A stretch of DNA of 5,640 nucleotides, from NCBI GenBank assembly GCA_900770405.1, contig CAAGKL010000221.1:1-5640 (forward strand), written 5' to 3'. How positions within the stretch are numbered: the stretch's first letter is position 1; every line of letters begins with the position of its first letter. Origin of the DNA: Clostridia bacterium (GTDB taxonomy: Bacteria; Bacillota; Clostridia; UBA1381). Below are positions 5,369 through 5,640 of this stretch, piece by piece. Under the pieces are notes generated by a model, which was not told where the DNA came from, did no database searches, and worked only from the letters and a program-made list of their open reading frames with translations. The position numbers and the translations under genes are program-made.

Positions 5369-5640
5369 CCGCTAATGCCGCGATAAAATTTTGCAGATTG
5401 CCGTTATGAGGCACGCCGACGTATATTGATACTTCAAGCGCCGAATACCGGTGAGATGCGGAATTTCAGCCGGCATTGCCGCGATAAAATTTCGCAGATC
5501 GCCGTTATAAGGCACGCCGACGTATATTGATACTTCAAGCGCCGAATACCGGTGAGATGCAGAATTTCAGCCGGCATTGCCGCGATAAAATTTCGCAGAT
5601 CGCCGTTATAAGGCACGCCGACGTATATTGATACTTCAAG
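5369..5640. repeat. 101-bp tandem repeat array (2.6 copies visible, runs off the window)
   Basis: Copies begin at about 5378, 5479 and 5580, giving an exact period of 101 bases; the third is cut by the window end. Some similarity extends left to about 5369. Copies 2 and 3 are identical over the 61 bases seen. Copy 1, nearest the gene, differs from copy 2 at only a few positions, all transitions. Each unit contains the inverted repeat GTATATTGATAC (5421, 5522, 5623), an ACCGGT palindrome, and CGGCATTGCCG at the junctions 5471 and 5572; that last element is degraded at the left edge of copy 1. A period not divisible by three, with no start or ribosome site, argues against a protein. There are no variable spacers, so it is not a CRISPR array. 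The function is unknown. Confidence 0.92.

Noticed and set aside
4450..5409. A 319-codon open frame on the plus strand
   Set aside because: It is antisense to the isomerase/epimerase gene and its upstream region and has no convincing domain; the minus strand carries the metal-site motifs of a known family.
5434..5616. A 60-codon open frame on the minus strand within the tandem repeats
   Set aside because: It spans 1.8 repeat units in shifting frames because 101 is not a multiple of three, so the same DNA would be read in different frames in each copy. There is no ribosome site; it is an accidental open frame.
5369..5640. CRISPR array
   Set aside because: The whole 101-bp unit is repeated; there are no unique spacers between shorter repeats and no cas genes.

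Overview
The window looks like chromosomal DNA from a strictly anaerobic, moderately GC-rich member of the Clostridia, for example an Oscillospiraceae/Ruminococcaceae-like gut bacterium. The evidence is an [FeFe]-hydrogenase maturase (HydF), strong AAGGAGG-type ribosome binding sites, compact TTGACA-17-TATTAT promoters, U-tailed hairpin terminators, and GC-biased codons next to AT-rich intergenic DNA. The genus is an inference and cannot be settled from this stretch alone.

Layout. Positions 1-435 (+) hold the C-terminal two thirds of an RpiB/LacA/LacB-family sugar(-phosphate) isomerase, followed by a strong terminator. Everything after it is on the minus strand and is read from right to left. 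An isomerase/epimerase of the xylose-isomerase-like TIM-barrel family (4480-5241) is followed 17 bases later by uxuA, mannonate dehydratase (3389-4462). These two form a tight operon that ends in a terminator at about 3349-3386. Next comes hydF (2100-3281) with its own consensus promoter. Then comes ilvA, threonine ammonia-lyase with an ACT domain (647-1864), with its own promoter immediately after the hydF stop. ilvA ends in a hairpin terminator facing the isomerase at 1-435, so the two genes are convergent.

The most notable element is the ilvA leader (about 1878-2090). It holds a consensus promoter, a 28-codon leader ORF with a good Shine-Dalgarno and an isoleucine-rich run (residues 10-18 read IIIISAVII), a perfect hairpin overlapping the end of that run, and a GC-rich U-tailed terminator just before ilvA. 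This is the architecture of ribosome-mediated transcription attenuation by isoleucine supply. It is not a T-box, and it points to a biosynthetic rather than catabolic role for this IlvA.

The right end (5251-5640) has no gene. Next to the operon start is an AT-rich regulatory stretch with repeated GCAAAT/ATTTGC motifs. Beyond it lies an array of 101-bp tandem repeats that runs off the window; the copy nearest the gene is slightly diverged, while the inner copies are identical where both are visible.

Functionally, UxuA makes 2-keto-3-deoxy-D-gluconate. The partial isomerase resembles the RpiB-family enzymes that act on unsaturated-uronate products in the same direction. Uronic-acid catabolism is therefore a plausible theme for the two ends of the window, with hydrogen metabolism (HydF) and branched-chain amino acid synthesis (IlvA) between them.
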